NCBI RefSeq assembly: GCF_018687195.1
Contig: NZ_CP061321.1
Coordinates: forward strand, 1,116,001-1,180,000
Reading direction: 5' to 3'
Length of the DNA stretch: 64,000 nt
DNA from: Polynucleobacter sp. MWH-UH2A
GTDB lineage: Bacteria > Pseudomonadota > Gammaproteobacteria > Burkholderiales > Burkholderiaceae
The position numbers were made by a program, and so were the translations under genes. The notes under the pieces were generated by a model. The model searched no databases. It worked only from the letters and a program-made list of their open reading frames with translations, and was not told the DNA's origin. Of this stretch, positions 44,931 through 56,250 are shown piece by piece. Position 1 is the first letter of the stretch, and each line of letters begins with the position of its first letter.

Positions 44931-45715
44931 TACTGCTTACCAAGCTCAGTGATTTTGGCGGAGGGATTTAAGCTTGCCTTAATTTTCTTTTCTGCAGCCT
45001 CAGCGGCATCCTTGTCACTATAGGGGCCGGCACGAAATATGGTAAGTTTTACACCATCACCGCGAGTTTTGTTGGATACAGAATAAGGAACCTTCAACTC
45101 CTTTAATTTTGCCGTAACATTTTTAATGCTGTCGTCCGTAGCAAAGCTACCGATGACAATTCCGTATTTAATGGCACTCTTTGCTGAGGCGCTTTCATAA
45201 CTTTTAGGAATTACCTCAACTTTTGGTTTTGCATTCGAAGTTGTGGCAACTACCTCCTCCCCATCAGCCAAACCTAAAGCAGGAGATTTACTGGATGCTA
45301 CTGTTGCTGACTTGGGCTCCGTCTTAATATCAGCCTTTACTTCTGCTTTTTCGTCCACTCTTACTTCCGACCCGGGAATAGCTGCCTTTGATCTCTCGTC
45401 GAGTTTTGGATTGGCACTTGGGATTGGCAAGCCAGTAACAATATTGACCGCGATGTCGTTATTCGCAGCCTTTGGCTTGTTATCCAGAATGCGAGGTAGT
45501 CCAATCACGGCAAGCAATACCAAAACGGCTGCGCCTACTAGGCGATGACGAGCGCGCTGCTGTTCTGGATCTTCTGTAAGTGAAAGCTCTTGAGGCTCTT
45601 CGGCTCGCTGAAATGTGCGAGAAGTAGCTCTTTTGATGGGGTTGCGCCCCAGTGACCTTGTTACGAGGTCATCAGACTGTGTTTCTCGCTTAAAAAAGCT
45701 TGGTATACGAATCAT
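44930..45715 (-). CDS. SPOR-domain inner-membrane protein (DedD-like)
   Basis: A 261-residue protein with an N-terminal basic region, one membrane segment (~58-78, LVGAAVLVLLAVIGLPRIL), a charged/Ala-rich periplasmic linker, and a C-terminal SPOR domain (~180-255, YGIVIGSFATDDSIKNVTAKLK) that binds denuded peptidoglycan at septa. The gene order folC-SPOR-cvpA-purF is the usual place of dedD. A cell-division role is likely. Confidence 0.92.
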   Translation of the reverse strand: MIRIPSFFKRETQSDDLVTRSLGRNPIKRATSRTFQRAEEPQELSLTEDPEQQRARHRLVGAAVLVLLAVIGLPRILDNKPKAANNDIAVNIVTGLPIPSANPKLDERSKAAIPGSEVRVDEKAEVKADIKTEPKSATVASSKSPALGLADGEEVVATTSNAKPKVEVIPKSYESASAKSAIKYGIVIGSFATDDSIKNVTAKLKELKVPYSVSNKTRGDGVKLTIFRAGPYSDKDAAEAAEKKIKASLNPSAKITELGKQ

Positions 45716-45718
45716 GGA

Positions 45719-47044
45719 TCAATGCGCCTGGTTGTTTCGATAAGCCATTACGCCTGCAACGGTATAGAAGGATCCGAAGGTCACAATTCTATCACCCTCA
45801 CCTGCCTGAGATAGCGCTTTTTGATACGCTAAAGCGGGATTTTCGAAGATTTCAATACCTCCATCTGCCCCATTTTTAGGCATTACGCCCATGGATTCAA
45901 GCTTTTGAGCCAAGCCCCTTGCTGAAGCCGCCCTAGGGGTCGGTAAGTCGGTACAGAACCAAAAATCCACAATATTGATCAGGGGTTTTATAACCCCTTC
46001 AATGTCCTTGTCTGCCATAGCCCCAAAAATGGCATATGTGTAGGGGTGATACCCCATCTTATCTAAACCCTGACCCAAGGTAGAAGCCGCATGAGGGTTA
46101 TGGGCGACATCTAGAACCACTGTAGGCTGGCCTGGCAGAACCTGGAAGCGACCAGGAAGCTCAACCATGGCAAAGCCGTTACGAATATCCTGGGCACTCA
46201 CTGGCAAACGTTGATGCAATGCCATTAATGCAGCGATTACTGCGGATGCATTTAGGATTTGATTTGCCCCTCGCAAGGCTGGATAACCCAAACCACTAAA
46301 ACGCTTACCACGCCCTGCCCAACCCCACTGTTGCTTATCACCCTGGAAGTTGTAATCACGACCCTGCAACCAAAGATCGCAACCCAGTTTTTCAGCATAT
46401 TCAATTAATGATTGCGGTGGCACCGGGTCGCCACAAACTGCAATATGTCCTGAACGAAAAATGCCCGCCTTTTCTAAACCGATATCTTCACGTGTGCCAC
46501 CCAGAAAATCAGCATGGTCTATATCGATACTAGTCACGATAGCGCAATCAGCATCAACAATATTGACCGCATCCAAACGACCGCCCATGCCCACTTCTAA
46601 TATCACTGCATCTAAGTTTGACTTCGAGAACAAATACATAATTGCCAAAGTAGTGAACTCAAAATACGTTAAGGTTGGAGCATCAACCAAACGAACACGT
46701 GCGTGCTCAACGGCTGCGAAGCTCTCAAGCAACAACGCATCTTTTACTTCCTCGCCATTAATTCGAGCGCGCTCATTAAATGTCAGTAAATGTGGTGAGG
46801 TATGACATCCAACACGATAGCCAGAGGCAAGCAAGATGCTTTCCAAGTATGCACATGTCGAGCCCTTACCGTTTGTTCCTGCAACAGTGATGACTGGGCA
46901 ATCAAAATGCAGGTCTAATGCCGCCTTGACGCGATTAATACGCTCAAGCCCCATATCGATGCCGACTGGGTGAGCAGTTTCAAGGTGGCTAAGCCAAGCC
47001 TCGAGGCTATTAAATAAGATTGGGGCTGGGTGTGCTGTGCTCAA
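45719..47044 (-). CDS. folC: Bifunctional folylpolyglutamate/dihydrofolate synthase
   Basis: Adds glutamate to dihydropteroate and to folates. The 441-residue Mur-ligase-like protein has the ATP loop VTVAGTNGKGSTCAYLES, CHTSPHLLTFNERARING, and VVLDVAHNPHAA in the C-terminal domain. No ATG fits. A TTG at 47044 (STAHPAPILFNSLEAWLSHL) begins where the family alignment should begin and starts four bases after the accD stop; longer open-frame starts run into accD. Confidence 0.92.
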   Translation of the reverse strand: MSTAHPAPILFNSLEAWLSHLETAHPVGIDMGLERINRVKAALDLHFDCPVITVAGTNGKGSTCAYLESILLASGYRVGCHTSPHLLTFNERARINGEEVKDALLLESFAAVEHARVRLVDAPTLTYFEFTTLAIMYLFSKSNLDAVILEVGMGGRLDAVNIVDADCAIVTSIDIDHADFLGGTREDIGLEKAGIFRSGHIAVCGDPVPPQSLIEYAEKLGCDLWLQGRDYNFQGDKQQWGWAGRGKRFSGLGYPALRGANQILNASAVIAALMALHQRLPVSAQDIRNGFAMVELPGRFQVLPGQPTVVLDVAHNPHAASTLGQGLDKMGYHPYTYAIFGAMADKDIEGVIKPLINIVDFWFCTDLPTPRAASARGLAQKLESMGVMPKNGADGGIEIFENPALAYQKALSQAGEGDRIVTFGSFYTVAGVMAYRNNQAH

Positions 47045-47048
47045 GCGC

Positions 47049-47936
47049 TTAAACGGCTGAGCTACCTGCAATCGCAGGCTCTGGAAGCTTCTGCAACAAG
47101 GCCAGCAAACGCGCAATCTCAATACGCATTTGACGACGATCAACAATCATGTCGACGCCACCCTTTTGCATCAAAAATTCTGAACGCTGGAAACCTTCAG
47201 GTAATTTTTCGCGAACAGTCTGTTCGATCACACGTGGGCCAGCAAAACCAATTAATGCTTTTGGCTCAGCCATAACGACATCACCCATAAATGCGAAACT
47301 CGCTGAAATTCCGCCCATCGTAGGGTCGGTTAGTACGCTGATATATGGAAGACCTTTTTTAGACAGCAAGGTAAGCATTGAATTGGTTTTTGCCATCTGA
47401 AAGAGGGATAGCAAGCTCTCTTGCATACGTGCACCACCCGTTGCAGTAATGCAAATAAACGCGCACTTCTTATTGATGGCTTCTTGCACACCACGGACAA
47501 AACGTTCACCAACAACAGAACCCATTGATCCGCCCATGTATTGAAACTCAAAACAAGCAGCTACAACTGGAATGGCTTGAATCTTGCCACCCATCACAAT
47601 CAACGCCTCTGTTTCACCAGAAGCATCGTTTGCTTCTTTAATACGATCGGTGTATTTTTTAGAGTCTTTGAATTTCAGTGGATCAGTTGGATAAATATCC
47701 ACACCGATTTCATAGCGCCCTTTTTCGTCAAATAGATTATCCAATCGTTGACGCGCGCCAATACGCATATGGTGACTACATTTGGGGCAGACGGAAAGAT
47801 TCGCCTCGATGTCCGTGCTATACAAAACGGTTTCGCAACTGGGGCACTTAACCCATAAACCCTCGGGAACTGATTTGCGATTCGCCGGATCAGTGTGTTG
47901 AATTTGGGGTGGGAGTAATTTATCTATCCAGCTCAT
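47049..47936 (-). CDS. accD: Acetyl-CoA carboxylase carboxyltransferase subunit beta
   Basis: Beta subunit of the carboxyltransferase half of acetyl-CoA carboxylase. The 295 residues carry an N-terminal zinc ribbon ([11 protein letters not shown] then [12 protein letters not shown]) and the crotonase-like fold with [30 protein letters not shown] and [12 protein letters not shown]. Located between trpA and folC, as in other Proteobacteria. Confidence 0.97.
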   Translation of the reverse strand: MSWIDKLLPPQIQHTDPANRKSVPEGLWVKCPSCETVLYSTDIEANLSVCPKCSHHMRIGARQRLDNLFDEKGRYEIGVDIYPTDPLKFKDSKKYTDRIKEANDASGETEALIVMGGKIQAIPVVAACFEFQYMGGSMGSVVGERFVRGVQEAINKKCAFICITATGGARMQESLLSLFQMAKTNSMLTLLSKKGLPYISVLTDPTMGGISASFAFMGDVVMAEPKALIGFAGPRVIEQTVREKLPEGFQRSEFLMQKGGVDMIVDRRQMRIEIARLLALLQKLPEPAIAGSSAV

Positions 47937-47941
47937 CAGTT

Positions 47942-48739
47942 TTAGCCATCCAATGCGTCGCGAATCTCACGAATAAAGGTTTCTAATGATTGTACTGCCT
48001 GACCTGGGGGCGCATCCTCTAATAGGCGAATAATGCGACTACCGATTACTACGGCGTCAGCGCTAGCGGAGACCGCTTTAGCGCTAGCAGCGTCGCTAAT
48101 ACCGAAACCCACAGCAATTGGAATATCGGTTTCTTGACGAATTTTCGGAATAATGCTGGCCACATCTTGGGTATTGAGGTGAGACGCTCCGGTAACGCCA
48201 CGCATAGATACATAGTAAATATATCCAGAGGCAATTTTGGCGGCTTCTTTTATGCGATCATGCGAAGAAGTCGGTGCCAATAAAAAGATGGGGTCAATTC
48301 CTGCAGCTCGCATACGAGCAGCAAAATCTACGCACTCCTCTGGCGGATAGTCAACTACCAAGACACCATCCACTCCAGCTGCTTTTGCTTCGCTTGCAAA
48401 TCGATCCGATCCCATTTGCTCCACTGGATTGGCGTAACCCATTAGCACTACTGGCGTCTTAGTATCAGTCTTACGAAACTCTTTCACCATTTCCAAACAA
48501 GTGCGCAATGACACACCATGCTCTAAGGCGCGCTCGGAAGATCTTTGAATAACAGGACCATCTGCCATTGGATCAGAAAATGGCACACCTAACTCAATCA
48601 CGCTCGACCCACCACGCACTAATGCATGCATTAATTCAACGGTTAGTTTTGGATCTGGATCACCAGCAGTAATAAATGGAATTAATCCTTTTTTACCTGT
48701 GGCTTTAAGCTCTTTAAATAATGCGGTAATTTTTGACAT
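47942..48739 (-). CDS. trpA: Tryptophan synthase alpha subunit
   Basis: Splits indole-3-glycerol phosphate to indole, which is channelled to TrpB. The 265-residue TIM barrel has the catalytic Glu/Asp motif [19 protein letters not shown] and the C-terminal phosphate site [11 protein letters not shown] and [10 protein letters not shown]. It follows trpB after a 60-base gap. Confidence 0.97.
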   Translation of the reverse strand: MSKITALFKELKATGKKGLIPFITAGDPDPKLTVELMHALVRGGSSVIELGVPFSDPMADGPVIQRSSERALEHGVSLRTCLEMVKEFRKTDTKTPVVLMGYANPVEQMGSDRFASEAKAAGVDGVLVVDYPPEECVDFAARMRAAGIDPIFLLAPTSSHDRIKEAAKIASGYIYYVSMRGVTGASHLNTQDVASIIPKIRQETDIPIAVGFGISDAASAKAVSASADAVVIGSRIIRLLEDAPPGQAVQSLETFIREIRDALDG

Positions 48740-48799
48740 AAGGAGGTTTGTGTATTTTTCTTCTTGTTTTTCTTATCTTGTTTGTAATTGCGCTAGCCT

Positions 48800-49993
48800 T
48801 TAACCTTCAGAACCGGTTGCTTGGGCTACTGTATGCATATCCTTATCGCCACGGCCGGATAGGTTTACCAAAATTGTTTTGTCTTTGGGTAATGTCTTCG
48901 CCAGCTTACATGCATGCGCAATTGCATGGGAAGACTCCAGAGCGGGAATGATTCCTTCAATACGACAGCAATCATGAAAAGCCTGAAGAGCCTCTTCATC
49001 GGTAATGGCCACATAATCAGCGCGACCAGAATCTTTTAACCAAGCATGCTCAGGACCAACGCCTGGATAGTCCATGCCAGCCGACACTGAATGCGTCTCT
49101 GAAATTTGACCATTCTCATCTTGTAATAAGTAGGTGCGATTGCCATGCAGAACACCAGGCTTGCCAACACAGAGCGCAGCAGAATGCAGGCCGCTACTTA
49201 ATCCATGACCTGCCGCTTCAACACCAATTAATTTGACATTGGGCACATCGATATAAGGATAAAAGATGCCCATTGCATTTGAACCACCACCAACGCACGC
49301 TAATACATAATCAGGTTGGTTGCCAGTCATCTCTGGCATTTGTACTTTGCACTCTTCGCCAATCACACTCTGAAAATCACGCACCATCATCGGATAAGGA
49401 TGAGGTCCTGCTACTGTGCCGATGATGTAGAAGGTGTTATCGACGTTAGTAACCCAATCGCGCATAGCTTCATTGAGTGCGTCTTTTAAGGTTTTGGTAC
49501 CAGACTCCACTGGCACAACTTTGGCGCCCAGCAATTTCATGCGGAAGACATTTTGCGCTTGGCGCGCCACATCAACAGATCCTTGATAAACAGTGCAATC
49601 TAGGCCAAAACGCGCGCAAATCGTCGCTGTAGCAACACCATGCTGTCCCGCTCCAGTCTCGGCAATGATACGTGGCTTACCCATACGCTTTGCCAGCATT
49701 GCCTGACCAATCACGTTGTTAATCTTGTGAGCGCCCGTGTGATTCAAATCCTCACGCTTAAGATAAATTTGCGCACCACCTAGCATTTCACTCCAACGCT
49801 TTGCATGATAGATGGGCGATGGGCGACCAACGAAATGTTTTAACTCGTAATGAAACTCTTCCAGAAATTCTGGATCATGTTGATATTTTGCATAGGCCTC
49901 TTTGAGCTCATCCAATGCATACATCAACGTCTCAGAAACAAACACGCCACCATAAGGACCGAAGTGTCCTCGAGCATCTGGCTTGTCGTACAT
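48800..49993 (-). CDS. trpB: Tryptophan synthase beta subunit
   Basis: PLP enzyme condensing indole and serine. The 397 residues include [20 protein letters not shown] with the PLP lysine, [14 protein letters not shown], and [12 protein letters not shown]. The ATG at 49993 follows AAGAGGTAACC. The gap to trpF is 33 bases, consistent with a trpFBA operon. Confidence 0.97.
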   Translation of the reverse strand: MYDKPDARGHFGPYGGVFVSETLMYALDELKEAYAKYQHDPEFLEEFHYELKHFVGRPSPIYHAKRWSEMLGGAQIYLKREDLNHTGAHKINNVIGQAMLAKRMGKPRIIAETGAGQHGVATATICARFGLDCTVYQGSVDVARQAQNVFRMKLLGAKVVPVESGTKTLKDALNEAMRDWVTNVDNTFYIIGTVAGPHPYPMMVRDFQSVIGEECKVQMPEMTGNQPDYVLACVGGGSNAMGIFYPYIDVPNVKLIGVEAAGHGLSSGLHSAALCVGKPGVLHGNRTYLLQDENGQISETHSVSAGMDYPGVGPEHAWLKDSGRADYVAITDEEALQAFHDCCRIEGIIPALESSHAIAHACKLAKTLPKDKTILVNLSGRGDKDMHTVAQATGSEG

Positions 49994-50026
49994 GGTTACC
50001 TCTTTTGATTTATTTACTGCAATTTA

Positions 50027-50701
50027 TTAGGGAGAAGCTTTGGCATCAGCCGCACGCACAGCCTGAACAAATTGGGTCATGAGTGCAGCATCTTTAACGC
50101 CCCTGCTACTTTCGACGCCACTGCTGACGTCAACTGCGCAAGGATGAAGGCGAGCAATCGCCTCGCCCACGTTGTGCGCGTTCAATCCACCACTCAAAAC
50201 GACCCGAGGCGCGTTTTCGCTTACCCATGTCTGTGGAATCCCCTGCCAATCAAAAGGAACGCCCCCGCCACCGTATCCCTCCACTAAGGCATCCAGCAGT
50301 AAAGCGTCTGCATCCCTATATTGTAGGGAAAAATCATCAAAAGCGAACTGCTTACCAATACGGGCAGCCCGCATCCAGGGCTCGTTTTTCGCTATTTGGG
50401 CACATCTTTCTGGAGTCTCGTCACCATGAAACTGCCAAAGGCTGATTGGCGCAGCCTCACGAATAGCGGCACATTCTTCGTCAGACGCATTTACCAGCAA
50501 TCCAACCGCGTCAATTCCGGCTGGGAGCCTAGCAATTAGCTGAGCAGCGATATTAGGCGTCACTGATCGCACGCTTGGGGGATAAAACACAAAACCCACT
50601 GCATCCACGCCCGCCTTAACCGCCGCATCCACATCGGCAGGGGTACGCAAACCACAGATTTTGACCCTGGTTTTGCCGGGAGAGTGTGTCAGTAGGCCCA
50701 T
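50027..50701 (-). CDS. trpF: Phosphoribosylanthranilate isomerase
   Basis: Third step of tryptophan synthesis. The 224-residue TIM barrel has KICGLRTPADVDAAVKAGVDAVGFVFYPPS with the catalytic Cys, the central strands LLLDAL and VVLSGGLNAHNV, and VDVSSGVE at the phosphate site. It starts the trpFBA group, 16 bases after truA. Confidence 0.95.
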   Translation of the reverse strand: MGLLTHSPGKTRVKICGLRTPADVDAAVKAGVDAVGFVFYPPSVRSVTPNIAAQLIARLPAGIDAVGLLVNASDEECAAIREAAPISLWQFHGDETPERCAQIAKNEPWMRAARIGKQFAFDDFSLQYRDADALLLDALVEGYGGGGVPFDWQGIPQTWVSENAPRVVLSGGLNAHNVGEAIARLHPCAVDVSSGVESSRGVKDAALMTQFVQAVRAADAKASP

Positions 50702-50717
50702 TAATCAATAATAAGGC

Positions 50718-51548
50718 TTAAACCCCCGTCACGCTGTCTGGTAGCCAAGAGTTTTTCAACCAAGGCTCTGGGATAGCAAATTCTTGGGGATAGGCAATTT
50801 TGACTAAATACAGACCATCTGGCATAAATGTGGGTGCAGCCATTTGCCGATCTTTTGCTGCAAGCACTTCCGCCATCCACTCAGGTTTTCTTTTTTCACG
50901 CCCAATCATCAAAAAAGTACCAACTAAATTACGAACCATGTGATGCAAAAAAGCATTTCCACGAATTCGAAAATACAACCAAGGCTCTTCGGAAATGATG
51001 TCGATGGAATACATCGTTTTGACCGGTGTTTTGCTTTGACACTCTGAAGATCTGAATGAACTGAAATCATACTCTCCGATGAGATGGGTTGCTGCTTCGC
51101 GCATTGCGTCAACATGAAACCAGCTATTGGGAGGCAACATCACATACCCAGCCCTCTCATTCATCATTGGCGACCTACAAGGACCGGCCTGTAATGCATA
51201 TATATAAGTGCGTTCGCTTGCGCTGAAACGCGCACTGAATTGTTCTGAGACTTCAGTTGCCCAATTCACCGCGATTGACTTTGGCAAATGGGAATTCACA
51301 CCCCTAACCCAAGAGAACATCTCTCGCTCTACCTGGGAATCAAAGTGAATCACCTGCCCTAGGGCATGAACACCAGCATCCGTTCTGCCCGCAGCAATAG
51401 TCTGCACGGGGAGCGTTTTAACATGAGAGCTACCAACAAAAGCTTTAATAGCTTTCTCAACCTCACCCTGCAATGTGAGTTGGTGAGGCTGGATCTGCCA
51501 ACCAGCATAAAAACTTCCGTCATATTGAAGGCCGAGCGCGATACGCAT
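50718..51548 (-). CDS. truA: tRNA pseudouridine synthase A
   Basis: Isomerises uridines 38-40 in the anticodon stem-loop. The 276 residues have the catalytic aspartate in [14 protein letters not shown], plus [18 protein letters not shown]. It follows the FimV-like gene after nine bases. Confidence 0.96.
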   Translation of the reverse strand: MRIALGLQYDGSFYAGWQIQPHQLTLQGEVEKAIKAFVGSSHVKTLPVQTIAAGRTDAGVHALGQVIHFDSQVEREMFSWVRGVNSHLPKSIAVNWATEVSEQFSARFSASERTYIYALQAGPCRSPMMNERAGYVMLPPNSWFHVDAMREAATHLIGEYDFSSFRSSECQSKTPVKTMYSIDIISEEPWLYFRIRGNAFLHHMVRNLVGTFLMIGREKRKPEWMAEVLAAKDRQMAAPTFMPDGLYLVKIAYPQEFAIPEPWLKNSWLPDSVTGV

Positions 51549-51557
51549 AGCCAGAAC

Positions 51558-53024
51558 CTAAGACTGACGATGGGAGAGCTCAGATAATAAGCCCTGTGCC
51601 TCTATAGTGATCGTTGGATCGACAGCATTACTAGCGCCAATCACTTCTTCTAATGATTTTTTCGCTGCCGAAAAGTCTTCAATGGTAATGTATGCTCGCG
51701 CCAAATTGAGCTTCACGCGCAAGGCATCAGCCAAGACTAAGGAATCCTCTTGATTTAATTGGCCCTTATTCTCGCCCCTTTTATTTGAGGGGCTTAGGTC
51801 AAGATTGAGACCAGAAAATATTGCTTTTGCACGCTCTGGTATGTTGTACTCAGATCCAGTCTGGACATTCACATCCTCAAGTGGGGCAACACCCCCATTA
51901 ATGCAATGTTTAATATCATTTAATTTCGGCCTACGCACATAACGAACCAAACCCCAAACCAGTATTACTGCCAATGCGATCACCGCAAGCGCTGCAAGCG
52001 CCACAAGCACAAGCATCGCCTGCCTAGGTACGTTAGGAAGCTCTGGTAGCTTAAACTGGCTAAACAAGCTTGAGATAGTAAATTTGTCCTGCTGCGCAGC
52101 TTTATCGTCGCCCTTTGCTTGATCAAGCAAGCCCTGTAATTCGGAAATATTTTTTTCTAAAGTTACTATACGAGATTTAGTTTGCTCTAACTCTTTCTCT
52201 TCAGCAACCAACTGTTCTGCACGCTGGCTTTCAAGGTTCTTACTCTCGGCACCCGAACCAATTCTTAAGGTATCTTTAGGCTCATCTTTGCCAACCTGTT
52301 GAGCCTGCCCCTGGTCAGACTTGACTTCTACCCTACCTTGAGCATCCCGCTCTGAACGCCATTGTTGATTTGCATCCAAAACCATCTGCCTAGCATCTGA
52401 AGGACTAATGGAGCCCAAAACAGATTCGCTTGGCTTAGCCAGCTCCGAACCTACGGCTAGTATATTAATATTCCCGCTAGCAAATGCATCAGGGTTAGCT
52501 TTAAATAAAGCAATCATTGTTTGATCTAAGGTTGGTCCATTCAACTCAGGCAGAATGCTGGCTGCGATTTCTGATAGAGTTTGACCTGGTCTCACCGTGA
52601 TCCTCTTAGGATCGGCCAATAAAAAAGTAAAGATTTTGAACTGACTGCCACTTGCCCAGCTTAGGTTAAGCAATACGCTAATAAAAGGTTCATCAACTAC
52701 CGGCACCGGATTGACCGTCTCAATTAAGACCATTAAATCTTCTTGATGATTGCGGTAGATCATTGCCTGTGGATTCAAAGCAACAATACGCTGTGATACG
52801 CCATATTGCTCATACAACATCCCATTGGGTAGATCAACAGTCAGACTGGGTAATATTGCTTGATCCTCAGCAGTAATTCGGATTGGAATTTCGACACGCA
52901 ACGGCTCCCCAGCCAACGACATAACTTGAGGCGCATCTAATGTGAATCCCCAAGACATGCTGGTCCAGCCCAGCATGGTCAAGCAGAGTAATTTGATTAG
53001 CGGGAAACGGTAGACGCGGGTCAT
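51558..53024 (-). CDS. FimV/TspA-like membrane protein with LysM domain
   Basis: A 488-residue envelope protein: a signal segment (~1-28), the FimV N-terminal region (EPLRVEIPIRITAEDQ), a LysM-like motif (VRPGQTLSEIAASI, near residue 145), a coiled coil (~260-310), one membrane segment (~335-362) and a short cytoplasmic part with one TPR-like FimV C-terminal unit (LNLARAYITIEDFSAAKKSLEE). FimV regulates type IV pili and polar assembly; this is a short member (Pseudomonas FimV is about 900 residues). The place between asd and truA is conserved. Confidence 0.9.
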   Translation of the reverse strand: MTRVYRFPLIKLLCLTMLGWTSMSWGFTLDAPQVMSLAGEPLRVEIPIRITAEDQAILPSLTVDLPNGMLYEQYGVSQRIVALNPQAMIYRNHQEDLMVLIETVNPVPVVDEPFISVLLNLSWASGSQFKIFTFLLADPKRITVRPGQTLSEIAASILPELNGPTLDQTMIALFKANPDAFASGNINILAVGSELAKPSESVLGSISPSDARQMVLDANQQWRSERDAQGRVEVKSDQGQAQQVGKDEPKDTLRIGSGAESKNLESQRAEQLVAEEKELEQTKSRIVTLEKNISELQGLLDQAKGDDKAAQQDKFTISSLFSQFKLPELPNVPRQAMLVLVALAALAVIALAVILVWGLVRYVRRPKLNDIKHCINGGVAPLEDVNVQTGSEYNIPERAKAIFSGLNLDLSPSNKRGENKGQLNQEDSLVLADALRVKLNLARAYITIEDFSAAKKSLEEVIGASNAVDPTITIEAQGLLSELSHRQS

Positions 53025-53034
53025 TCTTGCATTA

Positions 53035-54189
53035 TCACTTAAGTAAAATTCTTAACATGCGACGTAATGGCTCAGCGGCACCCCATAACAATTGATCGCC
53101 AACCGTAAATGCGCCAAGATAATCAGGACCCATTGCTAATTTATGGAGACGGCCAATAGGCACAGTTAATGTACCACTCACAGCTGCGGGCGATAAATCA
53201 CGCTCAGAGGCTTCACGATCGTTTGGTATCACTTTTACCCATTGGTTGTCATTCGCCAAAATCGTTTCAATTTCCTTGAGTGGAATATCTTTCTTTAGCT
53301 TTACAGTCAGGCCTTGGGAGTGGCAACGCATTGCGCCAACGCGAACACACAAACCATCAATAGGAATGCTGCCAGAAGTACGGAATGCAGGACGTCCAAG
53401 AATCTTATTGAACTCAGCGCCGCCCTTCCATTCTTCTTTGGTTTGGCCATTTTCTACTGGAACATCAATCCATGGAATTAAGCTGCCAGCTAAAGCAGTA
53501 TTGCGAAAGTTCTTTTTTGGAAAATCGGCAGAGCGTAAGGTTTCAGTCACCTTACGATCAATATCTAAAATCCATGAAGATGGATCAGCTAATTCAGCAG
53601 CAACGCTATCGCGTAGTGCGCCCATTTGCAAGAGCAATTCACGCATATTCTGCGCACCCGCACCGGAAGCTGCTTGATAGGTCATGGCGCTAATCCACTC
53701 AACCATATCGGCCTTCACAAGACCGCCCATAGCCATCATCATTAAGCTAACCGTGCAGTTACTGCCAATCCAGTTTTTGCCACCAGCAGCCAATGCCTTA
53801 TCAATCACAGGGCGATTCACTGGGTCAAGGATTAAGACAGCATCATCTTTCATACGCAATGCACTAGCGGCATCAATCCAATGACCACTCCATCCTGCTG
53901 CGCGTAATTTAGGAAATATGTCATTGGTGTAATCACCACCCTGGCAAGTCAGAATGATGTCGCAACGAGACAATGCCTTAATGTCGTTAGCGTCTTGCAG
54001 AGTACTTTCACTCTTGGTGACTTTTTCACCGTTGAGCAAAGGAACTTCACCACCCGCTTGGCTGGTACTAAAGAAAACAGGTTCGATCAGATCAAAATCT
54101 TTTTCTGCGAGCATGCGCTCCATCAGCACGCTACCAACCATACCGCGCCAGCCAACTAAACCTACTAAAGGTGTTTTTGTATTTGCCAT
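53035..54189 (-). CDS. asd: Aspartate-semialdehyde dehydrogenase
   Basis: Makes aspartate semialdehyde from beta-aspartyl phosphate for lysine, methionine and threonine synthesis. The 384 residues show the NADP loop [17 protein letters not shown] and the catalytic cysteine in [16 protein letters not shown], with the active-site histidine around [15 protein letters not shown] 54189 is chosen over in-frame ATG 54195 and TTG 54198, because the conserved [13 protein letters not shown] follows directly. Confidence 0.96.
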   Translation of the reverse strand: MANTKTPLVGLVGWRGMVGSVLMERMLAEKDFDLIEPVFFSTSQAGGEVPLLNGEKVTKSESTLQDANDIKALSRCDIILTCQGGDYTNDIFPKLRAAGWSGHWIDAASALRMKDDAVLILDPVNRPVIDKALAAGGKNWIGSNCTVSLMMMAMGGLVKADMVEWISAMTYQAASGAGAQNMRELLLQMGALRDSVAAELADPSSWILDIDRKVTETLRSADFPKKNFRNTALAGSLIPWIDVPVENGQTKEEWKGGAEFNKILGRPAFRTSGSIPIDGLCVRVGAMRCHSQGLTVKLKKDIPLKEIETILANDNQWVKVIPNDREASERDLSPAAVSGTLTVPIGRLHKLAMGPDYLGAFTVGDQLLWGAAEPLRRMLRILLK

Positions 54190-54255
54190 GATCATCAACT
54201 ATTTAGTGAATGTGATTGCTCTCGAACTGCTCTATTGTTATTTCCCGTTAACCGC

Positions 54256-55326
54256 TTATGCCAATGCTGCTACCACTGCATCACCCATCTCAACAGTAGA
54301 CACTTTTTTCGTGCCCTCAGTGTAGATATCAGCAGTACGCAAACCTTGGGCCAAAACCTTCTGAACTGCTTTTTCGATACGATCTGCTTCAGTAGGCATT
54401 CCCAATGAATAACGCAACATCATGGCTGCCGACAAAATTGTTGCCAAAGGATTCGCGATGCCTTTGCCAGCAATATCAGGCGCAGAACCATGACTAGGCT
54501 CATACAAGCCTTTGTTGTTCTTGTCTAAAGAGGCTGAAGGCAGCATGCCAATTGAGCCAGTCAACATTGCCGCTTCATCTGACAATATGTCGCCAAAAAG
54601 ATTACCTGTCACTACTACGTCAAATGCTTTTGGAGCTTTCACCAGCTGCATCGCGGCGTTATCTACATACATATGAGACAACTCCACATCTGGATAATCC
54701 TTGGATACTCGAATCATAACTTCACGCCACAACTGTGAGGTCTCAAGCACATTCGCCTTATCGACACTGCATACCTTCTTGCCGCGCTTTTGTGCCGCTT
54801 CAAATGCAACACGTCCAATGCGCTCTACCTCAGGCTCGCTGTAGTGCATCGTGTCAAAGCCCTCACGCGCGCCTTTGAATAAAGGCAGCTCAGAAGAACG
54901 AATTCCACGTGGCTGACCAAAGTAGATGTCGCCATTGAGCTCTCGCACAATCAAAATATCAAGACCGCCAATGATTTCTGGCCTAAGACTAGAAGCAGCA
55001 GTTAGCTCTGGGTAGCAAATCGCTGGTCTGAAGTTGGCAAACAACTCAAGATGCTTACGCAAACCCAAGATCGCTTGCTCAGGACGCAATTCGCGTGCAA
55101 GCGTGTCGTATTTCCAATCACCTACCGCCCCAAATAAAATCGCATCGGCTTTTTTGGCTAACTCAAGTGTCGCTGGTGGCAAAGGATGCCCAGCTACGTC
55201 ATAGGCAGCACCCCCTACAGGAGCTTCTTCTAGATCAAACTTTGGCCCTAGCGCTTTTAAAACGCGGACGGCTTGAGCAACGATTTCCGGGCCGATCCCA
55301 TCGCCCGGGAGAACTGCAATTTTCAT
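54256..55326 (-). CDS. leuB: 3-isopropylmalate dehydrogenase
   Basis: Oxidatively decarboxylates 3-isopropylmalate in leucine synthesis. The 356 residues contain [21 protein letters not shown], the substrate loop and [20 protein letters not shown], followed by [20 protein letters not shown], all typical. It follows leuD by 23 bases. Confidence 0.98.
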   Translation of the reverse strand: MKIAVLPGDGIGPEIVAQAVRVLKALGPKFDLEEAPVGGAAYDVAGHPLPPATLELAKKADAILFGAVGDWKYDTLARELRPEQAILGLRKHLELFANFRPAICYPELTAASSLRPEIIGGLDILIVRELNGDIYFGQPRGIRSSELPLFKGAREGFDTMHYSEPEVERIGRVAFEAAQKRGKKVCSVDKANVLETSQLWREVMIRVSKDYPDVELSHMYVDNAAMQLVKAPKAFDVVVTGNLFGDILSDEAAMLTGSIGMLPSASLDKNNKGLYEPSHGSAPDIAGKGIANPLATILSAAMMLRYSLGMPTEADRIEKAVQKVLAQGLRTADIYTEGTKKVSTVEMGDAVVAALA

Positions 55327-55349
55327 GAAAAGGCCTTTAAATCAACAAA

Positions 55350-55997
55350 TTATGGCAACTGGGTTGCCAGCCAAGGCATCTTCAGAATGCGCTCAGCTTC
55401 AAAAGCCTTAATTTTATCTGCATGGCGCAGAGTTAAGCCAATATCATCCAAGCCGTTCAGGAGGCAATATTTTCTAAATGGAGCCACCTCAAAGCTATAG
55501 GCAGTGCCGTCAGGCGTGATAACCTGCTGAGCCTCAAGATCAATGGTTAGCTGATATCCGCTAAATGCCATGGTTTCGTTAAAGAGGTGATCCACCTGGA
55601 GCTCACTCAAAACGATGGGCAAAAGACCATTCTTGAAACAATTGTTATAGAAAATGTCCGCAAAACTAGGGGCAATAACCGCTCTAAAGCCAAATTGATC
55701 CAAAGCCCAAGGAGCATGCTCTCGAGAGCTACCACAACCAAAATTCTTGCGGGCCAACAAAATACCGGCACCCTTATAACGAGGCTGATTTAGAACGAAA
55801 TCGGGATTAACAGGACGTTTGCTGCAGTCTTGACCAGGTTCACCGTGATCAAGGTAGCGCCACTCATCAAATAGATTTTGGCCAAAACCAGTCTTCTTGA
55901 TCGACTTTAGGAACTGCTTTGGAATAATTGCGTCGGTATCCACGTTCTCGCGATTGAGCGGAGCAACTAGTCCTTTGTATACCGTAAATTTTTCCAT
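55350..55997 (-). CDS. leuD: 3-isopropylmalate dehydratase small subunit
   Basis: Small subunit of isopropylmalate isomerase. The 215 residues have [14 protein letters not shown], the family signature, and [14 protein letters not shown]. It pairs with LeuC; the two genes are separated only by the entericidin gene. Confidence 0.98.
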   Translation of the reverse strand: MEKFTVYKGLVAPLNRENVDTDAIIPKQFLKSIKKTGFGQNLFDEWRYLDHGEPGQDCSKRPVNPDFVLNQPRYKGAGILLARKNFGCGSSREHAPWALDQFGFRAVIAPSFADIFYNNCFKNGLLPIVLSELQVDHLFNETMAFSGYQLTIDLEAQQVITPDGTAYSFEVAPFRKYCLLNGLDDIGLTLRHADKIKAFEAERILKMPWLATQLP

Positions 55998-56030
55998 TGT
56001 TCTAACTCTAAATAAATAAACGAATGCTTC

Positions 56031-56240
56031 TTACTTCACTGGGGTAACAACCACATCCTTACCCTGCGTCTGCGATTGATTTTGTTGAGTGGTGTTTGCA
56101 CCAGATCCGCCCATGGCATTACCCATAGTCTGTAAATCTTTTCCCATTCCTTCAAAAGTGCTGGTGCAAGCCGCTATCACCAAACCAATAATGCCAACAA
56201 TAGTTAACCTAGCAATTAAGGATACTGAAGAGAACTTCAT
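56031..56240 (-). CDS. Entericidin EcnA/B-family small lipoprotein
   Basis: A 69-residue lipoprotein precursor. The hydrophobic signal ends in a lipobox VIAAC (Cys25), followed by TSTFEGMGKDLQTMGNAM, the entericidin pattern; the tail is rich in Q, N, G and T. The start is ATG 56240, with GGGAGAT upstream, 10 bases after leuC. Entericidins are a bacteriolytic toxin/antidote pair in E. coli; here it is one gene within leu genes, as in other Burkholderiaceae. Confidence 0.88.
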   Translation of the reverse strand: MKFSSVSLIARLTIVGIIGLVIAACTSTFEGMGKDLQTMGNAMGGSGANTTQQNQSQTQGKDVVVTPVK

Positions 56241-56250
56241 TTGATCTCCC